NCBI GenBank assembly: GCA_024734555.1
Contig: JANPWX010000246.1
Location: 1,762,312 to 1,826,311, forward strand
Source: Trochalopteron elliotii
Taxonomy: Eukaryota; Chordata; Aves; Passeriformes; Leiothrichidae
DNA length: 64,000 nucleotides
Direction: 5' to 3'
This document shows positions 21,651 through 35,156 of this stretch, in pieces. A program made the translations under genes and the position numbers. The notes below the pieces were generated by a model, which was given only the letters and a program-made list of their open reading frames with translations, ran no database searches and was not told the origin of the DNA. Every line of letters starts with the position of its first letter. Within the stretch, counting starts at the first letter, position 1.

Positions 21651-21710
21651 TGATGATCTTGGAGGTCTCTTCCAACCTAATAATTCTCTGTGTGTGTCTG
21701 TGTGTGTGCT

Positions 21711-22300
21711 TAAGGGCTGAGATATAAGCAGTATATGCAAATTTGTGATTGTATGACCTATGAATAGAATGACAGAGGTTCAGAAGGCACCTAATCTGAA
21801 CTGACACTGACAACAAGATAGAATTTGTACTTAACTGAAATTTTTTCATTCTGTCAATATCCTTTCCTATAAAAATCAGGTCACTTGAAGCTTTATTACT
21901 TCCCTGGAACATGGGACAGCACATCAGGGTCACACATGACTCCCTTAAAGTAGAAATAATCTGGGAAACATGGAAAGGAAGAATGCAATGTATCTGCCAC
22001 CATTAGAAATATCCTTTTCATTTATATAGACAGTGAAGAACAGCTGTTAAATTTTGACATACCCCTAAAGATCCACCCTATTGTGCTGTCTCCCCTGGCC
22101 TGCTGAAGGCCAGAGGACCAGCATCTAGAACCCAGGTGGCTGCTCTTCCATCATAGTATGAAAATTCTGCCCAGCTGTTCCTTAGAAGATATTTCATTAA
22201 AGAAACTTTGCAGAGTTATTGATCTTATATGCTCCATCAACCCAAAGCTCCTCATTATCCTGAGAGTGAGCAACAAATATTGCATTTATCTCATTTATGT
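21711..22300. other. Intron, non-coding
   Basis: About 590 bp between two CR1 copies. A small hairpin (CTGGCC...GGCCAG) lies at about 22095-22114. The minus-strand frame reaching 21933 is antisense to the CR1 and not a gene. Confidence 0.45.
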
Positions 22301-22528
22301 CATAGAATCATAGAATTATGAAATGGTTTGGGTTGGAAGGAACGTTTAAAGGTCATCTAGTCCAATCCCTTGCTATGGGGGGGCGGTATCCTAAACTAGA
22401 CCAGGTTGCTCAGAGCCCCTGACCTTGAATGCTTCCAGGGATGGGGCATCTACTGCCTACCTGGGCAAACTATTCCAGTGTTCCACCATCCTCACTGTAA
22501 TTTTTTTTTCCCTACATCTTATCTGAGT
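22301..22528 (-). mobile_element. CR1 LINE 3' fragment
   Basis: The plus strand starts with CATAGAATCATAGAATTATG, the complement of the CR1 3' tail. GGTTGGAAGGAACGTTTAAAGGTCATCTAG, the complement of the conserved end, follows, and then the segment about the 'gtttgcccagg' block complement near 22460-22490. It fades into a T-run near 22501-22509 and ends about 22528. It is 5'-truncated and in the same orientation as the host gene. Confidence 0.9.
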
Positions 22529-25500
22529 GTATTTGCATCAAACATACTTCTTGACATTTGTAAACAGACTGATGTATAACCTTGTTGGATTGGGACACTT
22601 CACACTGAAATATTAATGATAAGTAACTGAGGGTTGCTGAGAGGAATCAAGAATTCGAGCAAGAAAGAAGTCCTGACCAGTGACTAAAGATAATTAGAAC
22701 AGTTTTCAGACATGCAGCAAGGTGGAAAGGGAAATGCTTGAACCTGAACGGTGTTGCACAAGTTTGCCACAATAATGTACTACTAAGCAAAAGCAACTGA
22801 AAGTATTCCCTATGTCACAATAACCCAAAACCCCAAGTAGGTGGTGAAATATTTATTTTGACTGCCTTTCCAGGTAAAGATATCAGGAATATTACTACAA
22901 TTTATGGCTAGTAAAACCACACTTATCTATTACTAATAATTTAACCCAAGAAAGTTTCATAGTATCGTACAATTAGAATAATTTTTCATGAGTCAAACTA
23001 TCATAAATGTTCATTGTTATGACAGCTAGAAACACCTGAATGTGTAATTTGTCATAGAACATATAATAAGATCCATAATATATTACAGAATCTGGAAAAT
23101 CACCAATAATCTCATTTAAGGGTAATGACACTGGAGGATCTACTCTGGTCTGCACGAAGTATTTCCAGCAAGGATTTTAAAAGAGTATGATCTTTTACCC
23201 TTTCACCAAACATCTGAAATTACAGGTTTGCTGTTGTAGAAGTAATATATACACAGAGTTGACTGAAATAATTATTTCCCTTTAGGACCTGAAACAGCTT
23301 TTTTAAGTTTTACAAGCCTTCCACAAAGCTCAGAAAAACATCAATTTAAAAAGCATGCTAGAGTTGTTGTCCTGTTTATTTAGTTAGAAATGTAAATATG
23401 ATGTCTAGTTTTTCAGAAACCATTTAAAATTTAGATTTACTTTTTCGAACGTTATATATGAAGAAAAAAGATTATTATTTATATAACACTCCCAATATAG
23501 GTTTATTTTCTCTTTTTCCAATGCATATTTTCACATATCATGTTTCAAATTTAAAAGTTGAGATAAAAACTCTACAGACATAAATCCCTGAAAGCTAAAG
23601 GTTCCTACAATGCCTTACAATACAAAACTCACTAATATAGACTAAACTATTATAAACATGTGAAGACACGGGTAAATTGTGAACATAATGAATGCAGCGC
23701 TAACCTCAGCAGCAGAAACATGTCACTATATTTTATGCAGTGTTTTCATAATTCTGACTGGCAGATCCTCAGCATTTCAAATGAGGCTAGATTGTTGTAG
23801 TCATGTTACATGCTTTCCCATGCATTCAACACTCAGGCCATTAAAAAGAGCAGATGCTTCCTCTAATAAATAACTCACTGTGACAAGGAATATCATAATC
23901 TAGTTTATGCAAATGTTAATGGTTGTGTGTGGCAATGTAGCATAATACAATAACTTTTAATAAAAGCTTCTTAGTTTATCTGAAAAAAATACAATTATAA
24001 ATTAGAAAGCAATTTCCAGTTTAAATATCCTCCTTTATTTCTATTGTTTTCATGAAAGATGCTAAAAAAATCACATCTTGTTTGAATTTCAAGCCATGGG
24101 AAAATGCCTCTTTAAAATAAAGGCTATTATCATTAAAAAAGATAAAATGAGCTGAAACCTAAGCTCCATGGAAACAGAGTATTTCTCTGCAAGATGCTTA
24201 TGCTCTAATGCCTAGGTTTTAAACATATACACACAGCTCCAACTGAAGCAGCAAACATGAGGACTACTCACCTTATAAGGGCAGGAACCATGGAAAATGT
24301 TAGGTATTGAGAAACCTTATATTGAAGTCAATATTTGATAGCAAACGCAGAAAGCAATTAGCACGCTACTCTATGTTAGGCAGACTCACATTTCTCACAT
24401 TTTATAGCTAAATTTCTATCAACTACTGTGCCACTAAATGAAAAATATATGTTGCTGTGAAAGGGAGAGAAGAACTGAATGCACCTATGTAAATCTTGAA
24501 GCAAAACACAACAGCTCTGTGAGTAGTAACCCTAGAGTCGTAAACTGATTGGAGGACAGATAACTTCACTAAAATGAGACATTATGGCAGAAGTTTTCTT
24601 TGAAAAGAAAGATTTAACTCCAAAATGTGTTAATCCATTACCTATTACAAACAACTTTTGCCTTTTTTGAAAATATTCTATATCTGCCCATGCATCCTGT
24701 TCTGAAGTCAAGTAAATACTCTGAAAAATTTTAACAATATAAACCAATTAATCGATACCACATATAATAGATTTGATAGAAGAGGCAAATTAATATTTTC
24801 TATTTCAGAAAGACAATTTTCCATGTTTATGTTTTTGACACTGAAGAAATAAAAATTTAAGTATCTTTAGCATAGAAGTTATTATTGCAATAGCATAAAC
24901 CAAGATTCTCTTAGAAGAAATCTCCTACACATGCTCCCACAGCAAAACAGAAAGAAAAAGAAAATGTTTTTCGAAATGCTGAAGTTACGGAGAGTTGTAT
25001 TATCTAAATGAAAAAACTTCGTTGCGAATACTACTTTTATTTGTTACACAGCTGAAAAGTGAAATACAAAATTAACAGAAAAAGAGTTTGAAATTGTTCT
25101 TTAAAGATCCCAGCAGCATTCAAAGTTTGCAAAAGTTAGTACTTCCTAATTAAATAGTACCAAATAAACTTTGCACGTACTTCAGCAATGTGAAAACTAA
25201 GCCTAACAGTAAGCAACAGTTGGAGGGAAAGTAAATTCATCCTGTAAGCTAGAAGCAGTGCTTAAAAACAGTAAAACAAGTTATTCCGTGACAACATGGG
25301 AAATGTACACATTAGCAGCAAACACACGTTAAGAGGATATTGCCTGTATCTCCTATATTCTTAAATAACCTAGTAATTTTCTATTTCATACCACAGTGCA
25401 GAACAGTAATTCTGACTGGGAACCTATGAACTCTGCAGTTTCCTGGTGAAAAGTGTGCTAAAGCCCACTAACATTCTTAACTTGTTTTTTTAGCTTTATG

Positions 25501-28500
25501 GATACACAAAGCTCCATGGTTCAGTGCTATTTCCTCACACTGCCCATATTCTTGGCAATTTTATGAGGGCTGATGTGGCCATATTGGACTACAGAGGCTA
25601 AGATGGAAATATAAGAATGATACATGAACATAGTCACTTAATTCACTACTCATCACTGAAGGAAAATCATTCTGCTGATAAACATGCTACTTCTGTATGG
25701 GTTTTTAAACAAGAAATCCCACTGTTTTCTGTCAAAGCTCTACTGCTTTAATTGTTACTATGATGTTGTCTGTGGTATGATAATCTACTTATTGCAAATT
25801 CTTAGCCCTAGCTATTGTGCAATGGAAACAGAATGTGAAGATTACATAAAATAAAATGAATAAAGATTATAAGGGAACCTAAATAACATTTTCAATAAAA
25901 TCTGAACTTAAAAAAAAAATTATAGGTTCACTGAAAGATTCCAGTTTTGGAACAACTACCACAGAATTATCCGTCTATTAAGCAAGAGTTAAGGGGTCTT
26001 GCTTTAGGTTTGCAGTCACACTTGCTGTAAGGAAAACTTTTATTAGAGGTATCCTGTCTTAATGCTGTTAATTCCTTCTTATACAAACTACTAAGTCACT
26101 GTTTCCCAAAACCAAGATGGCAAAAAGTTCTCACAAAAAACCTTTTTCCCTAATGATTCTATTGCTCTAGGTTCTGATATAATTATTTTTTTATATTTCA
26201 TCAATTAATAACTCATCTTCAAAATAGCAATGTAAATGCTAAAAGTTAAAAAACATTCAAGTAATTTGCAAACTCAAGATCCTTTCATATTTTCATGATG
26301 AGAAAACAGTGTTGGTAAGTAAAAGAAATTTGCTACTCGGAATGCCTGGATATCATATGAAACCACCGAAAGCCAAACAACTGGAAACCCTTGGCAGTGA
26401 GTTTTCCTTTCTGGGTCAAAAAATTAGATTCTAGCCACTAAAAATCCAAACTGCGAAGTGTGCGCAGCTCTTCTTTGATCTTACAATCCTGATGAGAAAT
26501 AACTGTTTGCGGGAGAAAGATGTTAAGATTACTATCCTTAAGAGGCAGCTCAACAATTGCTCATGTGATGCTGTTTTACACCACAACGACACAGACTCTG
26601 AACTTCAGAAGGCTGAAAATTACTCTTATTTTTGGGATGTTTTTCACTTTTTTACTTTTATACTATTCTACACAGACCAATTTAATTGGTGAAACAAAGA
26701 CAAACCTCTTCAATCACATTGGTCAGACCACAGGGACATCAACAGAAGTCCCTCCTCTAGGAGAAGGAATGAAAACATAGGTACAGTTTACAAAAACATG
26801 TCTCTTGTTTACAGAAAATTCCTTGGGAAAAGAATTTCAGAAAACCAAAACATCTCAGGCATGAAACTAGGGCTAAACTCATGAACCTTACAATAGAACA
26901 TTATTGTATTCAAAAGAAATTAAAAAACAGATACATTCAGTCTGTCTGCTTTGGAAGTGGCTAGAAAGGAGTGAAGGAAAGCCTTCTGCTTTGTCAGCTG
27001 TGTACCCTAAGTGCCCTGGTGTTTAATTTGCACACAAATTCAGCTTAAAAACTAGGTATGTGGTCAAAAACATCCCTCTACTTCATATATCACACTGGCT
27101 GGCTTGCAGTGGCTTCCTGTTCAACAGAAAAGAGCAATCAGTTGAACATCTTGAGAGATGTGGACACTTAATGGTACAAGGAGCAAGAACATCCAGATGG
27201 TTTTCTGAAGGAACTTTCTGCTGTCAATATTTATTTTTCATAATGCAAAAACACCAGGTCTGTAAGACCAGTCTGAATAAGGGAGAATTTAATCACCTGC
27301 CTATATACAAACACATTACAACAGTTTACTAAAAAAAGCTTTATGTGTATATAGAACTGGTATCTGCTAATCATAAAAGCTAATTAGAGACAAACCTAGT
27401 GGTTTGTAAGTACTTAGACTGTTGGCTAAAACATTGTCTGAGAATTATAGACTCAATTTTGCTAAATTCAAAATTAGGTAGATATAAATAGGACTGAACA
27501 TTGCCTAAAGATTTAGTTTTCTCTCTTCTTCTTCACTGTATAAAATATTGTGAAACAAAACTTAGGATGCTATAACATTATAGCACCTTCAAAAAGAATA
27601 TAATTGGCTTGACACTGTCAATTTATTAATTTACCTCAATGTCTTCACACTTACACCTTTTATCTAGAAAAACTGCAAAATGCCTGGTGGACTGTTTGGG
27701 TTATGCAGAGACAGATTTATAACGTTTTTTTTTTTAAAAGCTGTCTCCCCCTTTCACCAAAGGAACACAGCTATTCTCCATACTATTAAAAGCATTAATG
27801 TGACTTCTTTTTATTATAGTAGATTTCATGAAACAAAACTGCTTATTGCTTCTGGAAAGTGAATAGAACATCTGCATTCTACAGCAATATATATGATTAA
27901 CGACATTCTAGATAGACAAACATGAAACATGAGATTCCCATTTTCTAGCTGAATTGCCTTTCTGAGAGACCTTAAAGTTAAAAGAAATATTTCACAATAA
28001 TTGGTAGATCACATTTTCTATCAAAAGTAAATGCAAAATACCTTCTCATGAAAACCTGAGACAATGTAGTCTTATATATTTCCCTTTGATATCACAAATA
28101 CAGACACCCTCAACTTCAGTTTCATTTTACTTTACATCCATTCATGAGTTCTTCTTAATTACAGGTTGCTATAGTGAAAAAATCATAACAATCAGTTTGG
28201 GATTTGAAGAAACTGTAAGTCTTAGACTAGTTTTGAATTCTGCTGAAAATATAAGGTATCTTTTTATAAAGCTCCATTTGTATGGAAACCCAAGTGGGAC
28301 TGAGCACATTAATGCTTATACTTAAGACATTTGTTGATTCAGGATCTATCTCATTTTCAGACTCAGTATAATGGATACCAGCATTAAAGGTTTTCTGTAA
28401 AATACAACTACCAGACACGAGTTTAAACCCAAAGCATGCAATTCCTTTTGCACAGCAAGCACAGTCAGATACTACAGAGTTGTTTTAAAAAGTCCAGCTG

Positions 28501-29675
28501 TCAGTCAGGTCTTTTCTTCAGAAAGGAATCAGGTCTGTAAATTTACAGACTTCTCATGGACTCATTCTACGAAGCCATGATTTTCTGTACTATAAAAACT
28601 GAAGTAAAAAAAAAAAAAATCCCTCATGGTTCCAGTACTAGCTCGTTTCTCAGATGTATTTTAACATCATTAAAAACAAACAAAACAAAATAGAAAAAAA
28701 GTTTTTACGCTACAAAAAAAATTGCAAAACATCAAGTGCCCTTAAACAATGCTTCACAGAAATACAACCTGACACAAAGCTTGACTGCATGGCTAATCAG
28801 TGTAGCAAATCCATGTAGTAATCACGATGTCCAGATAGCCCCATTCAACTGGTATCTTAACTCCAGATATCTCAACACAAGGACTTTTGTGCATTAACTG
28901 CTCCTCCTGTTACTATGGTAGGAACAACAAATATACTATATCAGTGATGGCTTTTTTCCCCAGGAAATGTTAATACTGCACAGTAGCCCAATTTGGTCAC
29001 AAAAACCAGGAAGTTCAACATAAATTTTCAGGTTTTAATGTAACTGCTTTAATATTTCTGTTATGAAGCAGCTGAAGTTCAAACATGAAGTTTTAAACAC
29101 GAAGTCAAACTTCTTTCATGTACAGAACTAATTGCCATGTGCTACTGCTATCTATTCACTGGGCAATTCAAAATTTTTTTTTTCCATTTTCCAGTAATTT
29201 GAGAGGCAGTACTGAAAGCAAAAACATTCCATGAAAGTGTGTCTTCTGGTTACCACTAAATTGCAAACCACAACACAACAAAATGTAATATATTTATACT
29301 ATGAAACATCTTCCCAGATCACCATTGTGACATGTTTCAGTTAAGTATGCGACAGCGTTCAACAGTAATTTCTGCATGAATTTGAACTTAATAGGAATTA
29401 AATTTCATCTCGTAAACCACTACAGTCATCAATATTTCAGATTATTTCTGACATACATCAACACTTCCAGTACAGTTTGACATCTCTCTCCTTTCTCTCT
29501 CATCCCATCTGATTTTGCTGTTTCATGATCACACCAAGAGACAACACATCCCAGCAGTGACCAGATTTACACAGTGCTGGACAAGGATAGTCAGATCTCA
29601 AAAACAGTCATTTACAAACTGCAGAGGCAGTCCTAATTTTTTTAAGATACAAGCTCATCTGAGGTCCCATAGCCT
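22529..29675. other. Intron, non-coding, 7 kb
   Basis: A long AT-rich intronic stretch with no exon, RNA gene or clear repeat. Short homopolymers are present (A-runs near 25911 and 28605-28618, T-run near 27726). All frames here are 60-90 codons and lack splice or family support. Confidence 0.5.
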
Positions 29676-29830
29676 TACAGAGAATTATAGAACATAGGTG
29701 TTAGCAACGATATGAAAGAGATCTCTGGAAGTCATCTCGTCCAAACTTGCAGTTGAAGCAGAGCTTAACCATTAAGAGCTTGATTAGGCAATTCTGAAAA
29801 AACTCAAGGCTAAACAGATTATAACTTTTT
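29676..29830 (-). mobile_element. Old CR1 LINE 3' fragment
   Basis: The plus strand AGAATTATAGAACATAGG followed by GATCTCTGGAAGTCATCTCGTCC corresponds to the complement of a diverged CR1 3' end ('ggacgagatgacttccagagatc' then the AT-rich tail). The rest is too diverged to follow with confidence, so the far border is approximate. Confidence 0.6.
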
Positions 29831-32800
29831 GGTAATATTACACGCTTGTGTAGTGGTGTCTAAATTACACAACTAGCACAGTAAAAATTCATTTGCAACA
29901 TGACACCTGCAAATTTATACTGGAAATTTAGAAGCTACATATGCAGTACATACCATAAGCAAGAATAAAACGTTCAGCTTCATTCTTTAAAACACAGTCA
30001 GAAAATGTAGTATAGCACTATAATAAAGCACAATTTTTTCAATATACTTATTTTCTATCTCTGTTCAGCAGGGTATAATCATCACCTGCTGGTTCTTTCT
30101 TGGCAGAATACATATTGCACTTTTCAGTAGCTGCCTCAGTGTGTGGGTAGTGTGTTACTGAAATTACTAATAAGACTTAAGCTTACTGCAAAACAGACAA
30201 CACTGCAAATCAGGAGTTTAACAGAAATATTTTTTATGGATAGTAGAGCTTTCCATGTTACTCCCATTTAAGTAAACTCATCATTTAATCCACTAAATTA
30301 GGAAGATAAAAAATATTTGTCACTGAAGTTTACAAACTATAGGAAAATATTATATATAATATAACCATCTTACTCTGGCTATCTGTATTCAGGTACATTT
30401 GGGGCCAAAGCTTTCTCTACTTTGTCTGTATCATCTCTAAACAAGAAGACAGGTTTCCTCCCCTGCAACACAGAAATTAGGTAATGCCTCAAGACTTTTT
30501 GTTTCTAATTTTGGAGAAACTTCAACACTGAGTAAGACCAGTCAAATCTGCTTCCTTACCAATCTAGTTTGAAATGTGCTTCCACTGAGTGCACTGAAAG
30601 GTAAAGTTATTAATGGATTGAAAAACCAAGCTGAAACACTTTAGTCATTATTGTTTAATTAAAAACATGTTCTTTGTTTTTCACTGTTTTTATTAAAAAA
30701 CAAAGGAAAAATACTTCCTCTTTTATACTACCTCCCCTGCACCTTAGCAGTTCAAAATTACTCAAACATTTGCATTGAGCTTAAAATCTAGGAAAATTTT
30801 TGAGGCGGCTGAAAATAGAGGGAGTTCAAACTGAAAGAATATGTTAAAACGAAAACAAATAATTCAAAATAAATTTCCCAATATTAAAATTCTTCAGAAA
30901 GAGACAACATAGAGCCATGCTGTCTCTCTCCAGAGACCATCAGTACAGAGGGTTTTTTAGAAGATATGATCTCTATGTGAAAACTGAGTTAGCTCCTTCC
31001 TTAATTACCTCATACATCTCTCACGTATCCTGAACCCACTTTGAAAATAGTTGCAACATAATAATTTTCAATGTCAGGCTTTCTACAGAACAACCTTAAC
31101 TAGCTTCTACAATAAAAAGAGTATACAAAATTTCTTCTTTCTTTCTAATACAAAATTAGAAATTACTTTTTAAACTTTATAAAAAGAAGTACAGACAGAC
31201 AAAATGATCTTCTGAAAGGCAGACATGAAACACATAACCCTATTAACAGATGCATCAAACTCCAACTTTAAATATTCCCACCACAGCCTGTATTGATAAA
31301 GAAACTATTACATACAGTTCTCATCTTCTAAAAATGTAGTTAGGAGTCCACTTTTTCTTCCCTCCCTCTAAATAAAAAGGCATTTTGGGGGGAAAGTCTC
31401 TCTTTCAGAGGACAACCCATGATAAAGTTGCTGGTGTTCCTACCTCTAGGAATCCCAGAGTTATATAAGCAGAATGCTGATCAGTGTTAAAGGAAAATGT
31501 CAAGGTCTCCCAGAAGTTCATTCCCTCTTAAAAGATGAAAATTTGACATAAGCTAGAAACACAGCACTTAAATATTTAAGTAAATTTTCCATATTTTTTT
31601 TGTGAAGAGCCATGCTTCTCAGCAACTGGCAACATAAAGATTTATACTTAAGGCTTTTGAATCAAAGTTCCATTTTCCATAGCAACTGCACTACTCTCTT
31701 TATAGACATTATTTTCATTTTGTAACAGTTAGACAAATGAGGTGTTCCTGGCTGTCATCATGCCAAACACATGGAATAGCTCTCAGAATTTTTAAGTTTT
31801 ACATACAACACAATTCAAGACACAGTCCAGTCAAGCTGACCCAGCAGCACCCTAAATGGGACAGAGATAAACCTGTCTTATCTCACAATTACTTTATATA
31901 ATAATTAGAAAAATATGCTGGTGTGGCTGTCAAGATTAAGGTGTGTGAACTGCTTGCTTGAAACTGATAATACTGGAGGGATCATATAGAATTCTGCAGC
32001 ACTCATCCCTCTGACATTGCAGACTGCCCTCTGTTTATCCCTGTTCATCAGGCCCTGTTTGCCTCTTAGCAGAGAAATATTCAAGGTATGCTACCCATGA
32101 AAAAGAAAACAGAATTATATACATACATTCAGAATATGCTGCTTTATTCTCAAGAAATTGTGAATATGTATATGGGTTTGAATTTCTGCCCTAAACCAAA
32201 GATTAACTCCCAAACAAAGCAACAGCTCCAAATGAACCCTAAATCATAACCTACAAATGGAATACACTCTCTGCTAAAAGAAGACATGTCTAAATTTCAG
32301 TCTCCACAAATCTAGCTGTGTATTCTAAAACCCTGAAATTTTTACAAGGCACAAAGATTTTTCCATAAAACTCTTCAAGCACATCACCAATTTTGAGACA
32401 GTAAAAGAGAGTTGCTTGTTCTGAGAATACCTTTATTACTGCTATGCTAGGTTTTAAATGATAAAACATTTTACACAGAACTTTCTATAATAGCCCTTTC
32501 TAAAATGAACTTCCCAGCACTTAGATACAGCAATGACATACTGCATGCCAGAAGTACCTCCAGACAAGCTTTTTTTCCCCTAACTGCAAAAAAGAAACCA
32601 AGTTTGTCAAGAAGATTACTGCCCTCTCCTTTGGCATATTGAAAGCTGTTAGCTCACTAGGTCACAGATGGACATTTTCATAATCTCACCCAAAACTCAT
32701 TTTCATGTTATTATTGTGCCTCTGACTGTGTATATAAAACAAGAATCAATCTTTGTGTTTGTTCACCATTGATAGGCAAACACAATAGATTAATATGATT

Positions 32801-35015
32801 ATAAAGTCTATTTTTAAATAAAGCATAAGTGTAAAAATGAACTTGTTTGTGCTCAAGAGTAATTGGTAGACTCTTTTCTCTATTTTGGGACCTTTATCAG
32901 AGTACGAATCTTAAGACACCATGTCAAATACCCTTATCTCACTGTTTCTCCATGATGACATCTGCACTTTCTGATATGTTAGTGCACTGACATGAGTATC
33001 AGAACCATATTTTTGTACTTTTACCTAAAACATGCTATTGCACATAATATATAATTTGTTAGACAAATCCCAGATACTGTTCTTAATCGAGAAACTTACA
33101 TATATACTTTATCTTTTCAATCTCTTAGAACAAGATATTTTCTGCTGCATTCTGAAGTAAATGTGAAAAATCCAACAGATTAGCTAATGGCTTGAAAGAC
33201 TGCATACATTGATGGCAACAATTTATAAAAAACAAAGTCACTGGTTTTTAGTTTGGAGATTTTTCACTACCTAATTTCTTTCCTTTCTCCCATAAAAAGA
33301 AATCAACAAAAGACCAAAACTACCTCTGTCATCAATTTTTATGGATAGAAAGAATCTAGAAAGGCAATCTGTCATATCATAAATGAAAGCATAATAAATG
33401 TACTCTTTTCTGTACTCATAAATAAAAATTTTATTGTTCTCAGAGCAAGAAGGATGAGATATCATAAGTCTGAGCTTAAAATTTAAGTCCAATGAATAAA
33501 ACTAATTCAGGAATCACTATCTTAAAATTTACAACATAGTTGAAATTAATTTCTCTTTACAAAGAGGAAAGACATACCAATCAATCAACAACACTTGATT
33601 CCACTTTTCAAAGGCATCCCTCAATTTTACAGCACCCTTTATGTATACCTTACATAAAAAAGAAACAAGAAAAACAAAAATATTTTCTAAAATTAGGAAA
33701 TAAAAATGGCATGTATGTTCATCATAGGAAATTTTAACAATAATTAGACCACAGGTAATATTTAAATAAGAAAAGTTCCATTTAAGAAATATGTTTTGAA
33801 ACAAATGCTTAAAAATTAGGTATTAATAACTATAGTACTCCTATTGTAAATCGGGATAATTCTGACAACTCCACACTTTGCCAACTGTCTAAACTGATGG
33901 ATAGTATGAAGTAGAAACAGCTACTGAAAGGGGAAAGGAATGTAAGGGATCCTTATCGAGAGACAGGGCAGTGCTCATTGTTATTCAAGCACATGAGCTG
34001 CCGTATCCTGTTTCCATTGACTGCAGGGAAGGCTTCAGCATTGACTGCAAACAGGTGCAAGTCCCATGAGACTTAAAGGGAATAAAACGTACAGTCATGG
34101 TATGAAAGCAATAGTATATGAAGGGTGGTGAGACAGGATATGTAATTCCAATGTGGTACACAAGAATCTGACAAAGCTATTAAATGCAGTGCCAAGGATG
34201 CAAGTGAAAAAACCAGACATTTCTAAACAGAAATTTGGCAGGCCTTCATTCAATGCTACAAAAAAAAAAAAAAAAAAAAAAGGAAAAAAACAAAGTCCGG
34301 GAAAAATGTTACAGAAACAAGAGTGCTAATTTATAGTGAGGGGAGAGAACAAGGGAGACCCAGAAGCAGCAATAAGCATCATCCTGTTCTGCAGCAATAC
34401 AATATCACTTGTTCAGAACACAGCTGCTGGAATGCTTCGGTAGATACTGCACACTGGACTGCTCTGAGAGTTGCTGCGACTTAGACCCAAATATATTAAC
34501 CACTTCTATTTATTCTCTTCTGTATTATGATGAGCATTTGAAAATATTTGGGGATTTTTTTCTTTAACTTACAAAATCTACAATGAGAAGTCTCAGGCTA
34601 TATTCTTACATCAGTTGAGCTACGCATGATGTCCTTAATTCTATAAAGAAAGTGGCTGAAATGTCATTATATTAATTAGAAGCTGGTCAAAAATAGAGTA
34701 CTTATGCCAAAGGAAATGATGTGATTTCAAAATTTCTTTCCAGATGGAAAAGAAAGCTAACCAACACAGTGGCTTTTTAAAACAGGGGTAGTAAACATCA
34801 GTCTCCATATTAAACTCATATGAATAAGTATTATAGTAGGCCGACCGAACCTCGACATTTAATTTTGGAATCAGCTTTTGACATTAAAATGAAGAGTGAA
34901 AGTAGCAATTTTGAGGGGAATCAGGCAAGACTATAAATAACTCTAAGGCTTAAGGCAGAGATTATGCAGCTCTTCCATAGTGACTAAGTTTAATGATGAA
35001 AAGGGAATCACATAC
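29831..35015. other. Intron, non-coding, 5.2 kb
   Basis: No gene or recognised transposon. It contains a 20-plus-base A-run at about 34260-34280, followed by GGAAAAAAAC, with no retrotransposon body recognised upstream of it. Frames at 33271-33804 lie on both strands of AT-rich sequence and have no support. Confidence 0.5.
34260..34280 (+). repeat. Poly-A run
   Basis: About 21 consecutive A. No target duplication or retrocopy body was recognised around it. Confidence 0.85.
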
Positions 35016-35156
35016 CTGTGCAAGCATGGGAAATCCAAGGTTCCTGCATCCGTTACAAGGTGTCAGTGCCTCCCATAAACCAGAAGGTCCACAAGTATTT
35101 TCAGCTGCATCATCATCTTCTTCCTCCCTTGGTGATAAACGCATTGAAGAAGGCCT
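35016..35156 (-). CDS. Exon of unidentified minus-strand gene (141 nt)
   Basis: 141 nt, phase 0 on both sides, with an acceptor (ACTTTATGCACAG) and a strong donor (GCACAG followed by GTATGTGA). The 47 codons start RPSSMRLSP, then an acidic run EEEDDD, and then a cysteine pair in TPCNGCRNLGFPMLAQ. It joins 13461-13626 in frame. An RxxS-type serine start followed by an acidic run suggests a phosphorylated flexible region (inference). The CxxC is suggestive of metal binding but too isolated to call a zinc finger. Frames extend beyond both splice sites, so the borders come from splice signals, not from stops. Confidence 0.65.

Larger units (their letters stand above)
17565..21710 (+). mobile_element. 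Nearly full-length CR1 LINE, inactive
   Basis: About 4.1 kb from a GC-rich 5' UTR (GGGCGGGGCTCC near 17581) through two ORFs to the CR1 3' end (GATGATCTTGGAGGTCTCTTCC near 21652) and a TG-rich tail (about 21685-21710). ORF1 keeps one frame with two in-frame stops. ORF2 keeps endonuclease and reverse-transcriptase motifs but is broken by frameshifts and lacks a central reverse-transcriptase segment. The intact 5' end is notable because most avian CR1 copies are truncated to a few hundred bases. It lies antisense to the host gene, in the intron between exons 35016-35156 and 13461-13626. No target duplication was seen, as expected for CR1. Confidence 0.93.
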
